A stretch of DNA of 46,706 nt from positions 1 to 46,706 of the forward strand of contig NZ_JAPSHY010000022.1 of assembly GCF_031179285.1 (NCBI RefSeq). Direction: 5' to 3'. The DNA comes from Microbacterium sp. (GTDB taxonomy: Bacteria; Actinomycetota; Actinomycetes; Actinomycetales; Microbacteriaceae). How positions within the stretch are numbered: position 1 is the stretch's first letter; every line of letters starts with the position of its first letter. Below the pieces are notes generated by a model that ran no database searches, was not told the DNA's origin, and was given only the letters and a program-made list of their open reading frames with translations. The translations under genes were made by a program, and so were the position numbers. Positions 32,913 to 40,927 of this stretch are shown piece by piece.

Positions 32913-33752
32913 ATGCCGCTTCGCCCCGCATCCACTCCTGCTGCCGTCACGGCACCGACCTCACTGGCGCTTCTCAACGGGAAGACGCCCGAGGCACGCG
33001 ACCTCCTCGAGATCGCGCTCGCCGGCGTCGGCTGCTCGAGCAGCATGCAGGTTCGAGACCGCGCGGTGCGAGGCATCGATCTGCATCTCGCGCACCTGAG
33101 GCACGCGAGCGACGAACTCTTCGGCCAGCACGTCGACGACGAAGAGATTCGACAACACCTCCGCACGGCGCTTCGAGGCGCAGCCGCCGACGTTCATGCC
33201 ACCGTCGCCATCAGTTCTCGAGTCGCGGGATCCATCACCCCGCAGCAGAGCGACCTCGATGTGCTCATCCGAGTCGGCGATCCTCTCGCGCCCCAGACCG
33301 GACCTCTCTCGCTCGCACCGATCCATCATCTTCGCCATCTGACCGGCCACGTGGCCGCCGGCGAGGTGTCCAACACCCTCTTCCGGCGTCGGGCGAGAGA
33401 ACGCGGATTCGATGATGCTGTGTTCCAGGACGACGTGGGGCGCGTGAGCGAGACGACCACTGGCAACCTCGCGTTCTGGGACGGCGCTGCGGTGACATGG
33501 CCGCAGGCCGACGCTCACCCGGGCGTCACGATGCAGATCCTCAACCGGCAGCTCCCAGCGCTCGGCGTCGAGCAGCGGACGAAACCGGTGCACCGCAATC
33601 AGGTGAGCCCGCGGCTCTCCGGCGCGGTTGTGAGTTCGTCGACCCCCGGTATCCCGATCAGCCGGATCGGCGCGCGTCACCTGAACGACGGCGGCGATTT
33701 CGCCAGGCTTCTGCACGACGCCTACGAGCGCGAGCCGTACGACCGGATCTGA
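32913..33752 (+). CDS. Class-IV aminotransferase-fold protein lacking PLP lysine
   Basis: A 279-residue protein resembling class-IV PLP enzymes (branched-chain/D-amino-acid aminotransferase, aminodeoxychorismate lyase). It has the domain-1 block VRGIDLHLAHLRHAS, GFDDAVFQDDVGRVSETTTGNLAFW (equivalent to the SEGTTSNLF signature) and HPGVTMQIL. In working enzymes a lysine roughly 30-40 residues before that signature binds PLP. Here only two lysines exist in the whole protein (near residues 23 and 222), neither at that place. It is therefore probably not a standard transaminase. Start is set by GAGGAG just before ATG 32913. Confidence 0.75.
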   Translation: MPLRPASTPAAVTAPTSLALLNGKTPEARDLLEIALAGVGCSSSMQVRDRAVRGIDLHLAHLRHASDELFGQHVDDEEIRQHLRTALRGAAADVHATVAISSRVAGSITPQQSDLDVLIRVGDPLAPQTGPLSLAPIHHLRHLTGHVAAGEVSNTLFRRRARERGFDDAVFQDDVGRVSETTTGNLAFWDGAAVTWPQADAHPGVTMQILNRQLPALGVEQRTKPVHRNQVSPRLSGAVVSSSTPGIPISRIGARHLNDGGDFARLLHDAYEREPYDRI

Positions 33753-33768
33753 GGCGGGAGCCGGCCGC

Positions 33769-34206
33769 TCACGGTCGTGCGCGTTCGCGGATCACCCGCT
33801 CGCCGGCGTCGACGTAGGAGCTGAACAGCTCGGTCACGTCACGCAAGCGCGCCGACGCCTGCCCGGATTCGGTGAGATCCGACGCCGCCAGCAGCGTGCG
33901 GATGAAGACCCGGGCTCGCTCGTGACTGGCCGCGAGAAGCTGCTCGAAGCCACCGGCGGCCTCGACGAGCAGGCGCCGGCTTCCGGGTTGGGGGATCGTG
34001 CGCGCCAATCCCCACGAGGCCAGTTCCCGGATCGCCGTGCTCACCGCCCCGGAACTGAGCGCGAGCTCCGCACGCAGCTCGTCCGATGTCGAGGCGTCTC
34101 GTCTCAGCAAGAGGTAGCCGTAGACCCTGCCGGTCGACCGGGGAAGGTTCCACGTCACGAGCGTGTCACCCATGGCGTTGATGAACCGGTGCTGATCCGG
34201 AGTCAT
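33769..34206 (-). CDS. GbsR/MarR-type transcriptional regulator
   Basis: A 145-residue winged-helix protein. The N-terminus NAMGDTLVTWNLPRSTGRVYGYLLL and DELRAELALSSGAVSTAIREL (recognition helix near residues 50-65) match the GbsR-like branch of the MarR superfamily. The last half is helical, for dimerisation. It follows the alpha/beta hydrolase gene by one base and closes a four-gene leftward operon, so it may regulate that operon. Ligand is unknown. Confidence 0.85.
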   Translation of the reverse strand: MTPDQHRFINAMGDTLVTWNLPRSTGRVYGYLLLRRDASTSDELRAELALSSGAVSTAIRELASWGLARTIPQPGSRRLLVEAAGGFEQLLAASHERARVFIRTLLAASDLTESGQASARLRDVTELFSSYVDAGERVIRERARP

Positions 34207-34207
34207 C

Positions 34208-35053
34208 TCAGGGACCCTCCTGTCGCTGCGGTGTGTTCCCCCACTCTTCGAGGATCTCGATGAGAATCCGCGACGTCTCTTCCGGAGCGTCCCACGTGAC
34301 CATGTGCCCGGCGCCCGGGATGACGTACTCCGTCACGCCCTCGACCGCAGCCCACCGGGGCATGGCGGCGGCGATGTTCCCCGTGCCGTCCTCGGCGCCG
34401 CGCACGAGGGCGAGCGGCACGGCGGAACGGTGCGCGGGTTCGGGGGCGACGAACGACACGGTCGCCCGCCACACGTCCAGGAATCGGGACTTGGGCATGC
34501 GAAAGAACAGCTCTTCGGTTCGCGAGATCGCCCCTGGAGTCACCGCAGAAGCGTTCGCCATGAGGCCGGGAAGCCTGCGCGCGGGGATCAAACCCAGCGC
34601 GGGCGCCGCGAGGCGGAGCGCAAGACGCTCCGCAGACGACAGCGGACCGGCGTTCCAGGTTGAGTCGAGCACGATCAGCCCTCCCACACGTTCCGGATGC
34701 TCCTGCGCGAAGGCCTGCGAGAGGTTGCCGCCGAGGGAATGCCCGACGAGCACCGGAACATCCACCTCGCTCGCCTCGAGCAGCGCATCGAGATCTGCCA
34801 GCGCCTCCGATGCGGTGAACCGGGCGCCCTGCGCGAGCGACGATTGCCCGTGTCCCCGCATGTCCCACACGACCACGCGGAATCCCCGCTGCTCGAGGGC
34901 CGCGACCTGCGCGTCGAACATCGTGTGGTCGACGCCGGCGCCGTGGGTGAGAACGACGGCCCGCCCGCTGCCACCTGAGTCTGCGAAGGCGATCTCCGCA
35001 TGCGGTTGCAAGAGGCGACGATCTAAATTCACCATTCTCTGAATATAGCTCAC
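34208..35053 (-). CDS. Alpha/beta hydrolase
   Basis: A 281-residue enzyme with the canonical fold: THGAGVDHTMFD (oxyanion loop near residue 36), WDMRGHGQSS near 63, nucleophile elbow GHSLGG near 102, acid position near 225 and histidine in GAGHMVTWD near 251. Such proteins include haloperoxidases, esterases and hydrolases of many substrates; the substrate is not deducible. GTG 35053 overlaps the upstream kinase stop (GTGA), which argues for that start; ATG 35035 is the alternative and lies just after a TATATT that could make a leaderless message. Confidence 0.9.
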   Translation of the reverse strand: MSYIQRMVNLDRRLLQPHAEIAFADSGGSGRAVVLTHGAGVDHTMFDAQVAALEQRGFRVVVWDMRGHGQSSLAQGARFTASEALADLDALLEASEVDVPVLVGHSLGGNLSQAFAQEHPERVGGLIVLDSTWNAGPLSSAERLALRLAAPALGLIPARRLPGLMANASAVTPGAISRTEELFFRMPKSRFLDVWRATVSFVAPEPAHRSAVPLALVRGAEDGTGNIAAAMPRWAAVEGVTEYVIPGAGHMVTWDAPEETSRILIEILEEWGNTPQRQEGP

Positions 35054-35631
35054 GCGTCGCGGACCAACCTATCGATCGCCCTACTCAGACGATGCGCAGT
35101 CTCAGCTGGATCACCGTCCGCGCTCGGCACGACGATGATGCCGGGTCTCGATTGGATGAAGTCCTCGTGCTTCTTGAGCAGTCGCCTCATCGGATCGTCG
35201 AGCGCCCCATGAAGAAGCCGCCCGGTGCCGGTCGCTTCCGCCGCTCGGGCACGCTCATCGAACCGGCGAGCGGCGGCATCCGCCGGGAGCGAGAGCGCAG
35301 CCTCGACGAAGACGGCGCCCACCTCTGCGGAGAGCGACGCGAGTTCCTCGATGAAAGCGAGGCCCGGAGCGCCCACGAACTGCGGCACGATCACATCCCT
35401 CCCCTCGCGAAGGTGGGATCGCGCCATCTGCACGGCGAGTCTTCGCGCTGCGAGGCCCGCCTCGGCGGGCGCGCTCGCCCAGTCGCCGAGCATCGAGCGG
35501 ATGACGTCGACGTCGAGAGCGAGAGCGAGGGGTCGAGCGGCCGCCCAGCGCTGGGCCGTGGTGGACTTGCCCGACGCGGGCGCACCGTTGAGCAGAATCA
35601 GAAGAGGTGCGTGCACCGTTTCACTCTCCAT
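35050..35631 (-). CDS. P-loop kinase (AAA/zeta-like)
   Basis: A 193-residue small-molecule kinase. Walker A GAPASGKST (residues about 15-23) is followed by a base-binding aspartate region (LDVDVIRSMLGDW) and an arginine-rich lid (ARRFDERARAAEATGTG near residue 125). The layout is that of shikimate/gluconate-type kinases and zeta toxins; the absence of an adjacent antitoxin argues against zeta. The substrate is unknown. ATG 35631 has GAGGAAA about 6 nt upstream. It is the second gene in the MocR operon (19-bp gap) and is coupled to the hydrolase by GTGA. Confidence 0.82.
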   Translation of the reverse strand: MESETVHAPLLILLNGAPASGKSTTAQRWAAARPLALALDVDVIRSMLGDWASAPAEAGLAARRLAVQMARSHLREGRDVIVPQFVGAPGLAFIEELASLSAEVGAVFVEAALSLPADAAARRFDERARAAEATGTGRLLHGALDDPMRRLLKKHEDFIQSRPGIIVVPSADGDPAETAHRLSRAIDRLVRDA

Positions 35632-35650
35632 CGGTTTTCCTCGTCGGGGA

Positions 35651-37054
35651 TCAGACGACGACCGGATGCTGCGACTCATCCGATCGCGGGGATCGACCCG
35701 CGTGCACGTCGTTCCAGGCCACGCGTAGCCTCTCCATCGCCTCCGCCGTCCGCTCTGGCTCGTATGTGATGGGAATCCGCAACCGGCGCTCCAGGACTCC
35801 GCCGGTGGAGAAACGAGGACCGGGCGGGAGGATCAGACCACGCTCACGGGCGGCGAGGGAGAGGCCGGTCGACACGGGTGCGCCGAGATCCGCCCACACC
35901 GAAAGGCCCCCGTCGACGTGCGGCATCCGAAGACCCGGGATCTGTGCCAGGCCCGCAGCGACGGCCGCTCGCCCGGCACGAAGGCGCGAGCGCGCATGCG
36001 TCAGCAACGCGGGCATCTCGGCCAGCAGTTCGATGGCGATGCACTGCTCGAGCAGCGCGGTGCCCAACTCGAAGGACGGGCGCACCGCGAGAAGGCGAGC
36101 GATGAGTGAGCGGTCCGCTCGAATCCATCCGACCCGAAGACCACCCCAAGCGATCTTCGACAACGATCCGACGGTGATGACGCCGGGGTCGAAAGCCGCG
36201 ACGGGGCGTGGGGTCCATCCGCGGTCGATGTCGAGATCGATGGTGGTCTCATCGGCGATGAGCCGGGTTCCGACGCTCCGGGCGGTGGCGGCCAGTCGGG
36301 AACGCTCCTCATCTCGCAGCGTCGCGCCGGTGGGATTGTGGAAGTCGGGGATCAGGTATGCGATCTCCGGCCGACGCTGAAGGAGCAGTTCTGTGAGATG
36401 CCGGACATCCCAGCCGTCCGTGTCGACCGGCGTGGGCAGCATCCGGTAGTCGTGACGTCGCAGCGCGTCGAGCGCGTGGGGGAATGTGGGCTGTTCGACG
36501 ACGGCCCGGTGCCCGCGCCTGCCGATCGTCGCGAGGACGAGGCTCACGGCGGCGAGCGCGCCCGAGGTGACGATGATCTCGTCGGCGCTGGTGTCGACGC
36601 CTCTTTGCGTGAAACGCTGCGCGATCGCTTCGCGAAGCTCTGGCACACCCTGCACGGAGTAGCCGCTGCTCCCGCGCAGTGATGCAAGGCGCGGCAGCGA
36701 TCGCACGGTCGCGTCATACAGACCGGGCGTGGAGTTCATCGACGCGATCGAGAGGTCGATCGCGTCGTCGTCCTCTGACGACTCCTCGCCGCGGTCCGTG
36801 TGCGGTAGCGACACCCGCGTGCTGCCACCGTGGAGGCGCGTCACATACCCGTCGCGTTCGAGCAGGCTGTACACCCGCGTCGCGGTCGACCGCGACCGAC
36901 GCAGCTCTGCTGCGAGGGCGCGTTCACTCGGCAGGCGCTCGCCGACCGTGAGGCGGCCGTCCAGAATCAGCGCACGGATGCCGGCGGCAAGAGCCGACGC
37001 AGTCGCTCCCGCGGCGTTCTGCGCCCCGAACTGATCCACAAGACGTGATGCCAT
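35651..37054 (-). CDS. MocR-family regulator (GntR HTH + aminotransferase domain)
   Basis: A 467-residue fusion. Residues about 10-80 are a GntR winged helix (GERLPSERALAAELRRSRST; YVTRLHGGSTRV). The rest is a fold-I aminotransferase domain with the PLP lysine in SLSKIAWGGLRVGW near residue 304 and the IPDFHNPTGATL block near 250. MocR proteins use PLP or PLP adducts to sense vitamin B6 or amino-compound status and often activate the genes beside them. The three coupled downstream genes are the obvious targets together with autoregulation. A TGCCA-N5-TGGCA dyad is 11 bp upstream. Confidence 0.92.
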   Translation of the reverse strand: MASRLVDQFGAQNAAGATASALAAGIRALILDGRLTVGERLPSERALAAELRRSRSTATRVYSLLERDGYVTRLHGGSTRVSLPHTDRGEESSEDDDAIDLSIASMNSTPGLYDATVRSLPRLASLRGSSGYSVQGVPELREAIAQRFTQRGVDTSADEIIVTSGALAAVSLVLATIGRRGHRAVVEQPTFPHALDALRRHDYRMLPTPVDTDGWDVRHLTELLLQRRPEIAYLIPDFHNPTGATLRDEERSRLAATARSVGTRLIADETTIDLDIDRGWTPRPVAAFDPGVITVGSLSKIAWGGLRVGWIRADRSLIARLLAVRPSFELGTALLEQCIAIELLAEMPALLTHARSRLRAGRAAVAAGLAQIPGLRMPHVDGGLSVWADLGAPVSTGLSLAARERGLILPPGPRFSTGGVLERRLRIPITYEPERTAEAMERLRVAWNDVHAGRSPRSDESQHPVVV

Positions 37055-37064
37055 ACGCCCAGCT

Positions 37065-37079
37065 TGCCATCAACTGGCA
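37065..37079. promoter_or_regulatory. TGCCA-N5-TGGCA dyad before mocR-type gene
   Basis: TGCCA (37065-37069) and TGGCA (37075-37079) flank ATCAA in the short gap upstream of the MocR-family start (37054). A related half, CCAGTGCCAAG, lies at 37115-37125. This could be an autoregulatory site. Confidence 0.35.
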
Positions 37080-37128
37080 CGCTCATCGCGGGCCACTTCC
37101 CGACTCAGAGTGAACCAGTGCCAAGCGG

Positions 37129-37536
37129 TCAGTCCCGGACGGCGGCGACCGCCTCGACCTCGACGAGCTGGTTGTCGTAGCCCAGCACGGTGACCCCGAG
37201 CAGCGTGCTGGGAACCGCGTGGTCACCGAAAGCGTCTCTCACCACACCCCAGGCGGTCACGAGGTCATCCTGCCGGTCCGATGCGACGAGCACTCGGGTG
37301 CTGATGACATCTTCGATGCTCGCTCCGGCCTCGCCGAGGGCGATGCGCATGTTCTCGATGCATTTTGCGGCCTGCGCTGCATAATCGCCGATCCCGAATG
37401 TCGAGCCATCCGCGTTGAGCGGACATGAGCCGGCGAGAAAGATCAATCGCGCATCCACCGGAGCGGTCGCGGCATACGAGTACTCGGCGACGTCGGACAG
37501 CGCCTCGGAGCGGATCAGGGTGACGGTCTTGGACAT
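37129..37536 (-). CDS. RidA family protein
   Basis: A 135-residue trimeric Rid-superfamily protein. Features are the N-terminal strand VTLIRSEALSDVAEYSYA, LIFLAGSCPLN near residue 32, a central helix KCIENMRIALGEAGASIEDV, and the C-terminal VPSTLLGVTVLGYDNQLVEVEAVA. Archetypal RidA hydrolyses enamine/imine intermediates made by PLP enzymes, using an arginine near residue 105 in the PxR(S/T)(A/T) motif. Here that segment reads VPSTLLG without the arginine, so it belongs to a Rid subgroup of unproven activity. ATG 37536 has AAAGGAAC upstream. It lies 63 bp after the TetR gene. Confidence 0.88.
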   Translation of the reverse strand: MSKTVTLIRSEALSDVAEYSYAATAPVDARLIFLAGSCPLNADGSTFGIGDYAAQAAKCIENMRIALGEAGASIEDVISTRVLVASDRQDDLVTAWGVVRDAFGDHAVPSTLLGVTVLGYDNQLVEVEAVAAVRD

Positions 37537-37599
37537 GGGTGTTCCTTTCCGGACTGAACGCGGGCGGAGGCGTGCGATCAGGCACCAATACACTGACAG

Positions 37600-38223
37600 T
37601 CACATCGTATTCGGGCGATCCCCGCCGACGAGCGCGACGAACCGGTCGACCGCCTCGTCGACGGCCTCGCGGACGCGTTCCGGGTCTTCCACCGCGGCGA
37701 GCAGCGCCGCGCCCTCGATGGTCGCCATCGCCATCCGGGCGAGGTCGTTGGGCGCGGGTGCGGTCGCTGATGTGCCCGCGGTGTCACGTGCTGCGCCATC
37801 GCGCTCGGCCGCCGCGGTGAGGAGGGCGAGGCGCTCGGCGAGCACCGCCGCCACCTCGGAGCGGCGCTTGTCGATGGCGTGGAAGATGAATCGGTAGTAG
37901 GCGGTGAGGTCGGCACCGAGAGAGGCGACGTGCGCGAAGCCGTCCGTCATCGCGGATGCCGCACGCCGCACCGCTTCGCCGAACCCGAGAGGCACCTCTT
38001 CCGACGACGCCCCGGAGCGCGCGAGGTCGACGAAGTACCGGTCGATGGCAGCGTGGAAGAGCTCCTCCTTGCTCGCGAAGTGGTGGTAGACCGCGCCCTT
38101 CGACATTCCGGAAGCCGCGACGATCTGCGACATGGTCGTGGCGTCGTATCCCTGCGCGAGGAAGAGCAGGAACGACTGCTGAACGATCCGCTCGCGGCCC
38201 GTCAAGCCGTCCGCGGCCGTCAT
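37600..38223 (-). CDS. TetR-family regulator
   Basis: A 207-residue protein. The HTH covers residues about 9-55 (RERIVQQSFLLFLAQGYDATTMSQIVAASGMSKGAVYHHFASKEELF, quoted here as the run of the classic TetR pattern in two blocks: AASGMSKGAVYHHF is the recognition region). The C-terminal helices form the ligand domain. ATG overlaps the stop of the upstream membrane-protein gene (ATGA), so both are made from one message. A perfect palindrome before that membrane gene is the probable operator, implying autoregulation. Confidence 0.9.
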   Translation of the reverse strand: MTAADGLTGRERIVQQSFLLFLAQGYDATTMSQIVAASGMSKGAVYHHFASKEELFHAAIDRYFVDLARSGASSEEVPLGFGEAVRRAASAMTDGFAHVASLGADLTAYYRFIFHAIDKRRSEVAAVLAERLALLTAAAERDGAARDTAGTSATAPAPNDLARMAMATIEGAALLAAVEDPERVREAVDEAVDRFVALVGGDRPNTM

Positions 38224-38819
38224 GCGTGCACCCGCGTCGACGGCGACGCCGCCTCAGGAGCGCGATCGTCGACGCCGTGGTGCGTGACCGCGAACGCGAA
38301 GACCACCTTCACGACGAAGAGGGCCGACGTCGCCACGAGGAACGGCGGTGTGCTCTGCGGCATCCAGAAAATGATGCCCACGACCCCGGTGACCATCGTC
38401 GATGCGCCGACCGCGATCTGGAGGTGTCTGCCGTGCAGGAGATTGACGATGCTGGCGGCGGTGAGCGCATAGGCCGTGACGACCAGGGCCGGGAAGACCG
38501 GCAGATCGAGCAGCACCGCGATCGCGACGAGGTGCCAGTGGACGGCGATGAACACCCACCGGCTTCTCGGGTTCTCGGCGTAGTGCCTGTCGGTGCCGCG
38601 GGTGAAGTTCGCGATGCAGCCCGCGGCGATATCGGCGATCAGGAGCACGGCCAGCGCTGCCCGCCATGCCGGAACTCCGGCGAGCTCATCGGCGGCGCTC
38701 ACCGACAGGGCTGCTCCGAACCCGAGAGCTGCGAGCACGACGAGCCCGATCTCGAGCAGTGACTGCTCGCGGCCGAGAATCTCATGGAGGGCCTTGGGAA
38801 TCCGGACGGTCGCGCTCAT
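38220..38819 (-). CDS. Membrane protein, unknown family
   Basis: A 199-residue protein with about six membrane segments from residue 20 onwards and a basic cytosolic loop NFTRGTDRHYAENPRSRW near residue 75. Histidines are frequent (VHWHLV, HGRHL, THHG), but no metal motif is recognised. I do not recognise the family. The start ATG 38819 lacks a Shine-Dalgarno; TACGAT lies 8 nt upstream, so the mRNA may be leaderless. It is coupled to the TetR gene by ATGA and is probably the gene that TetR controls. Confidence 0.7.
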   Translation of the reverse strand: MSATVRIPKALHEILGREQSLLEIGLVVLAALGFGAALSVSAADELAGVPAWRAALAVLLIADIAAGCIANFTRGTDRHYAENPRSRWVFIAVHWHLVAIAVLLDLPVFPALVVTAYALTAASIVNLLHGRHLQIAVGASTMVTGVVGIIFWMPQSTPPFLVATSALFVVKVVFAFAVTHHGVDDRAPEAASPSTRVHA

Positions 38820-38836
38820 GAAGAGAGATCGTAACA

Positions 38837-38848
38837 GACCGGCCGGTC
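38837..38848. promoter_or_regulatory. TetR-type palindrome GACCGGCCGGTC
   Basis: A perfect 12-bp palindrome, extended on its right side by a second GACC-like half (GGTCGGTCGG). It lies just upstream of the -10 (TACGAT, minus strand) of the membrane protein-TetR operon. This spacing suits repression by the encoded TetR protein. Confidence 0.6.
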
Positions 38849-38915
38849 GGTCGGCGACTTCCATCGCCTCGACGTAAGCGACGGAACCGGAGGTCCGGTC
38901 TGCCAGGCTGTTCGC

Positions 38916-39461
38916 ATGAGCTTCGCGATCACCTCCTGGGACGGGACGGATGACCAGTTGACACAGGCAGCCGAACTCTACGCGGATGTCTTCGCCGAGC
39001 CGCCGTACGACGAGGAGCGCGCGACCAGTCTCGCGGGCTTTCCGTCGCGCGTGAAGCGGTACGCCGCGGAGAAGCCGGAGTTCCGGCTGCTGCTCGCGTC
39101 GGAAGGTGACCGGGTGGTCGGCCTGGCGCTGGGCACCGGCATCGGGCCCGGGGACTGGTGGTGGGACCGCGCGTCGGAGGAGCTCGCGCCTGCCGCCCGG
39201 CAGGCGTGGCTCGACGCCGAGTGCTTCTGCGTTGCGGAGCTCGCTGTCGCGGCATCCCACCGACGACGAGGAATGGCTGAGGATCTGATGGATGCCGTCC
39301 TGCGTGATCTGCCGTACGCCACGGCTCTTCTCGGCTGCTACCAGGACGCGTCAGCGGCCCAGCGGCTGTACACCGGACTGGGGTGGACGGTCGTCGATCC
39401 GGCGGTGCAGTTCACCGAGGAGCGCGCGGTGCAGGTCATGGGCCGACGTCTCACGGATTGA
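38916..39461 (+). CDS. GNAT N-acetyltransferase
   Basis: A 181-residue acyl-CoA-dependent acetyltransferase. Motif A is in CVAELAVAASHRRRGMAEDL (residues about 107-126), with RRRGMA as the pyrophosphate-binding loop, and motif B in AQRLYTGLGWTVVD near residue 149. The N-terminal half contains an unusual tryptophan cluster (GDWWWDRAS) that may shape the acceptor pocket. The acceptor is unknown. The gene stands alone, divergent from the membrane protein-TetR operon. Confidence 0.88.
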   Translation: MSFAITSWDGTDDQLTQAAELYADVFAEPPYDEERATSLAGFPSRVKRYAAEKPEFRLLLASEGDRVVGLALGTGIGPGDWWWDRASEELAPAARQAWLDAECFCVAELAVAASHRRRGMAEDLMDAVLRDLPYATALLGCYQDASAAQRLYTGLGWTVVDPAVQFTEERAVQVMGRRLTD

Positions 39462-39484
39462 GAGCCCGGGCAGGCGCCTGGCCG

Positions 39485-40114
39485 TCACATTCGCGCGGCC
39501 CGCTCGATGTACGACGCGAGGATCCTCGGGTCCTGAACAGCGGAGATGGGCGTCGCCCCACCGACGACGATCGTGGGCACGCCGTGAATGTGGCGTTCCC
39601 GCGCCGATTGCTCGTCCGCGCGCACCTCACCGATGAATTCCTCACCGTCGAGCATCTCCCGCACCCGACGGGGGTCCAGGCCGATCTCGCCGCCGAGCTT
39701 GATGAGCACTTCGGGGTCGGCGATGATCAACGCATCCCGATGGTAGGCGCTGAACAGCCGCTCGACGGCCGCATCGGTGAGGCCTTGGGCGGTCGCGAGC
39801 TTGATCAGCCGGTGGGCATCCAGCGAGTTGACCGGTCGCGCCAGATGAAGGTTCAGTTCTAGGCCCTCGCCGGCACCGATCTCCCGGATCTGCCGGACAC
39901 GCGCCTCGGCGTGAGCGGGTGTGGGCTGGTACTGACCGATGACCTCGGCGGCGGTCGGCCCTGGGATGCGGTCGCCGTCGGGGTCGAGTTCGAGACTTCG
40001 CCACCGGATCGCGGCTTCCTTCAGCGCGGGTGACGCCAGAGCGGTCGCGAGGCGGCGCTTGCCGATGTAGCACCACGGGCACAGGACATCGAAGAAGACC
40101 TCCACGTCGATCAC
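39485..40114 (-). CDS. DsbA-family oxidoreductase, FrnE-like
   Basis: A 209-residue cytosolic thioredoxin-fold protein. The N-terminal FFDVLCPWCYIGKRR has the CPWC active-site pair (residues about 12-15), a helical insertion lies in the middle, and HGVPTIVVGG near residue 176 gives the cis-proline loop. FrnE-type proteins catalyse thiol-disulfide exchange or glutathione/mycothiol-dependent steps. No signal peptide. The GTG start overlaps the stop of the sulfatase-modifying-factor-like gene (GTGA), so the two are made together. Expression is probably under the MerR-type promoter upstream. Confidence 0.92.
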   Translation of the reverse strand: MIDVEVFFDVLCPWCYIGKRRLATALASPALKEAAIRWRSLELDPDGDRIPGPTAAEVIGQYQPTPAHAEARVRQIREIGAGEGLELNLHLARPVNSLDAHRLIKLATAQGLTDAAVERLFSAYHRDALIIADPEVLIKLGGEIGLDPRRVREMLDGEEFIGEVRADEQSARERHIHGVPTIVVGGATPISAVQDPRILASYIERAARM

Positions 40115-40857
40115 GGCTGCTCCTCACCATCGGTCGCCAGGCGGAACCCGACGCCGACAGCGCGCAGGTCGGCTTCGTAGACGCTGTGCCGGCGGGCACA
40201 GCGGGCGAGGTCGCGATCGTGTCGGAATGCCCCGCCGCGGGTGATGTGCGGGTCGAAGGCCCAGCTTTCGACTTCCGGGACGTCGGAGGGGGCACCCGGG
40301 TACGGCGCGTACCGGGTGGACGTCCATTCATCGACGTTGCCCGCCATGTCGAGCACCCCGAACGGGCTCGCACCGGCGGGGAACGAGCCGACGGGAGTGG
40401 TCGCGCCGACCCCGAGGTCGATGAGATTCGCCAGCCCCGCTCGATAATCGTCACCCCAGGGGAACTCCCGCGCGTCATCGCCGCGCGCTGCGCGCTCCCA
40501 CTCGTTCTCGGTCGGCAGCCGAACGGCGAGCCCTGCGTCGGCACTGATCCACTCGCAGTAGGCCTGCGCCTCTGCCCACGTCACGCCGTAGATCGGGTGA
40601 TCGGACGCGCCCTCCGGTCGCGGTCGCCCCGTCTCGTCTGCGAACCGCGCCCATTGGGCCACGGTCACGGGGGTGCGGGCGATACGGAATGCAGCGACGT
40701 GAACGAGGCTGCGCGGCGCCTCCTTCTCGAACCAGGAACGGGGAACACCGGTGTCGGCATACCGTGCCGCCACCGCGTCGAGCTCATCCTCCGGGGTGCC
40801 TCGATGCAGCATCCCGGCGGGAATCGCGATCCATTCGATGGTCGACGTCTGGGTCAT
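40111..40857 (-). CDS. Formylglycine-generating-enzyme-like (SUMF1 domain) protein
   Basis: A 248-residue SUMF1/FGE-fold protein: IPAGMLHRGTPEDE at the N-terminus, YGVTWAEAQAYCEWI near residue 93, RLPTENEWERAARG near 113, NVDEWTSTRY near 180 and RGGAFRHDRD near 210. True FGE enzymes have two active-site cysteines spaced C-x4-C in the block after RGG; here that block has a single cysteine (ARCARR), so copper-dependent formylglycine formation is unlikely. Related folds include EgtB-like and other non-sulfatase SUMF1 proteins. AAAGGCGAA precedes ATG 40857. It is first in a two-gene unit with the DsbA-like gene. Confidence 0.85.
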   Translation of the reverse strand: MTQTSTIEWIAIPAGMLHRGTPEDELDAVAARYADTGVPRSWFEKEAPRSLVHVAAFRIARTPVTVAQWARFADETGRPRPEGASDHPIYGVTWAEAQAYCEWISADAGLAVRLPTENEWERAARGDDAREFPWGDDYRAGLANLIDLGVGATTPVGSFPAGASPFGVLDMAGNVDEWTSTRYAPYPGAPSDVPEVESWAFDPHITRGGAFRHDRDLARCARRHSVYEADLRAVGVGFRLATDGEEQP

Positions 40858-40927
40858 CGGTTCGCCTTTCGTGGCGCTCGGCGGAGCGCGCGTGAGCCGT
40901 GCCGCCCGAACCGGCGGCACGCGTTTC

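Noticed and set aside
35050..35631. Zeta-type toxin of a toxin-antitoxin pair
   Set aside because: The gene is embedded in a MocR operon and no small antitoxin gene is adjacent; the P-loop alone is not specific.
40111..40857. Annotation as an active sulfatase-activating enzyme
   Set aside because: The C-x4-C active-site pair is absent and no sulfatase gene is seen nearby.
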